A DNA stretch of 5,083 nt from Planctomycetota bacterium. Lineage in GTDB: Bacteria > Planctomycetota > UBA11346. Positions 4,053-5,083 of the stretch are shown here, piece by piece. The translations under genes were made by a program, and so were the position numbers. How positions within the stretch are numbered: the stretch's first letter is position 1; each line of letters begins with the position of its first letter. The notes below the pieces were generated by a model. That model was not told the origin of the DNA and did no database searches. It was given only the letters and a program-made list of their open reading frames with translations. The stretch is taken from contig SLQH01000303.1 in the NCBI GenBank assembly GCA_007131555.1, forward strand, positions 1 to 5,083, in the 5' to 3' direction.

Positions 4053-5083
4053 ATGTCATTACCATCTGCAGCCATTGATGCCTTGAACAATGCCGAGGTC
4101 GGCGATCCGTTCTCGATCCTCGGTCCGCACCGCGATGACTCCGGGACATGGTGGATACGGGCCTGGGTCCGCGATGCCGAACGGGTGTCGGTCATCCGCG
4201 AGGGGGGCGAGGCGATCCGCTTGCAGCAACGGGCTCCGGGCCTGTTCGAGTCGGCCATTCCCGCAGTCGGCGATCGCCTCGTCTATCATTACGAGGTGCT
4301 CCGCTACGGTACGACTGAACACCTGGCCGATCCCTACGCCTTCTGGCCACAACTGAGCGAGTTTGACCTGCAGCGCTTCAGTGCCGGGGCCCATCATCAT
4401 CTTGAGCGGGTCCTGGGTGCCCGACCGATGACGGTCGAAGGTGTGGATGGCACCCTGTTCTCGCTGTGGGCACCCAATGCCCGCCGGGTCAGCGTCGTTG
4501 GTGACTGGAATGGATTTGATGGCCGTTGGTGTCCGATGCGTCTGCGCCATCCCTATGGGGTATGGGAGTTGTTCCTGCCCGGTATCGGTCCTGGTCAGCG
4601 CTACAAGTTCGAGATCCTGGGAGCGGATGGTCGGGTTCGGGTCAAGGCCGATCCCATGGCCCAGCACTGCGAGGTGCCACCAGCTACCGCCAGCATTGTC
4701 GTTGCCGATCCCCAGCATGAATGGGGAGATCAGGCCTGGATGGAGGACCGCTCGTCCAGTGACCCCGTGCGCCGACCGATGGCCATCTACGAGGTCCATA
4801 TCGGCAGCTGGCAACGAGGTGATGATGACCGTCATCTGGATTATCGGGAGCTGGCCCCGCGTCTGATTGAGCACTGTCGCAACTGTCATTTCAACTGGGT
4901 CGAGTTCCTGCCCTTGGCGGCCCATCCCTTTGAGGGCAGCTGGGGCTATCAGGTGACCGGTCAGTATGCGCCCAACAGCCGCCATGGGGGGCCGGACGAT
5001 CTGCGTTATCTCGTTGACGCCCTTCATCAGGCCGGGATCGGGGTGATAGTGGATTTCGTGCCGGCCCACTTCCCCAAGGACGA
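4053..5083 (+). CDS. glgB: 1,4-alpha-glucan (glycogen) branching enzyme, N-terminal part, cut by window end
   Basis: The enzyme cuts an alpha-1,4-glucan chain and rejoins it through an alpha-1,6 bond in glycogen synthesis, in the cytoplasm. The 343 codons present cover the N1 module (about 1-115, with GDPFSILGPH at 17-26 and GLFESAIP at 63-70), the CBM48 module (about 125-220, with TLFSLWAPNARRVSVVGDWN at 134-153) and the start of the GH13 barrel: MAIYEVHIGSWQR (243-255), VEFLPLAAHPFEGSWGYQVT (283-302) and conserved region I DFVPAHF (334-340). The catalytic Asp and Glu lie beyond the window. About half of a typical 730-residue GlgB is visible, with no frameshift. ATG 4053 follows an in-frame TGA at 4041-4043, with weak GATGAG 8 nt upstream. 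No other glg gene is in view, so an operon can only extend downstream. Confidence 0.96.
   Translation, partial: MSLPSAAIDALNNAEVGDPFSILGPHRDDSGTWWIRAWVRDAERVSVIREGGEAIRLQQRAPGLFESAIPAVGDRLVYHYEVLRYGTTEHLADPYAFWPQLSEFDLQRFSAGAHHHLERVLGARPMTVEGVDGTLFSLWAPNARRVSVVGDWNGFDGRWCPMRLRHPYGVWELFLPGIGPGQRYKFEILGADGRVRVKADPMAQHCEVPPATASIVVADPQHEWGDQAWMEDRSSSDPVRRPMAIYEVHIGSWQRGDDDRHLDYRELAPRLIEHCRNCHFNWVEFLPLAAHPFEGSWGYQVTGQYAPNSRHGGPDDLRYLVDALHQAGIGVIVDFVPAHFPKD

Noticed and set aside
4059..5069. Long minus-strand open frame opposite glgB (336 codons)
   Set aside because: The plus strand encodes an unmistakable branching enzyme over the same bases. The antisense frame has no recognisable motif and is explained by codon bias in GC-rich DNA.

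Overview
The window looks like chromosomal DNA of a moderately GC-rich bacterium, most likely a proteobacterium. The evidence is a proteobacterial-style FolC, an RluB-type pseudouridine synthase and a two-module GlgB, with frequent GAT, GGT, CGT and CTG codons. The tRNA gene does not encode its 3' CCA, which argues against an enteric-type gammaproteobacterium. I cannot place it more precisely from sequence alone.

Layout: 1-308 is non-coding or unrecognised and carries a solo, IS-like terminal repeat (220-263) just before the first gene. Positions 309-1532 (+) encode a folylpolyglutamate/dihydrofolate synthase (folC). Positions 1575-2354 (+) encode an rRNA large-subunit pseudouridine synthase of the RsuA/RluB family, 42 bp downstream and possibly co-transcribed. 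Positions 2326-2901 (-) encode a STAS-domain protein that converges on the synthase gene and overlaps its 3' end by 29 bp. Positions 3031-3101 (-) are tRNA-Gly(CCC), followed by a convincing intrinsic terminator (hairpin 2996-3026).

The 950-bp gap between the tRNA and glgB has two parts. The first, 3232-3645, looks like a 414-bp degenerate transposable element: 17-bp terminal inverted repeats matching at 15 of 17 positions, flanked on both sides by CTAG. It also contains a 27-bp internal inverted pair and an internal copy of the left end. The second part, 3650-4052, has no recognisable gene. Its last 140 bp hold overlapping inverted repeats, a possible pseudoknot, a 12-bp direct repeat and a 14-bp palindrome, directly before glgB. 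The glycogen branching enzyme gene (glgB, 4053 onward, +) runs off the window end after 343 codons.

Functionally these are separate housekeeping items (folate cofactors, rRNA modification, a signalling or anti-sigma-type STAS protein, translation, glycogen synthesis) rather than one pathway. I found no convincing new multi-gene system. The most notable items are the MITE-like element with related ends scattered in the window, the structured glgB leader, the atypical STAS phosphosite region, and two genes whose -10-like hexamers sit only 8 nt before their ATGs.
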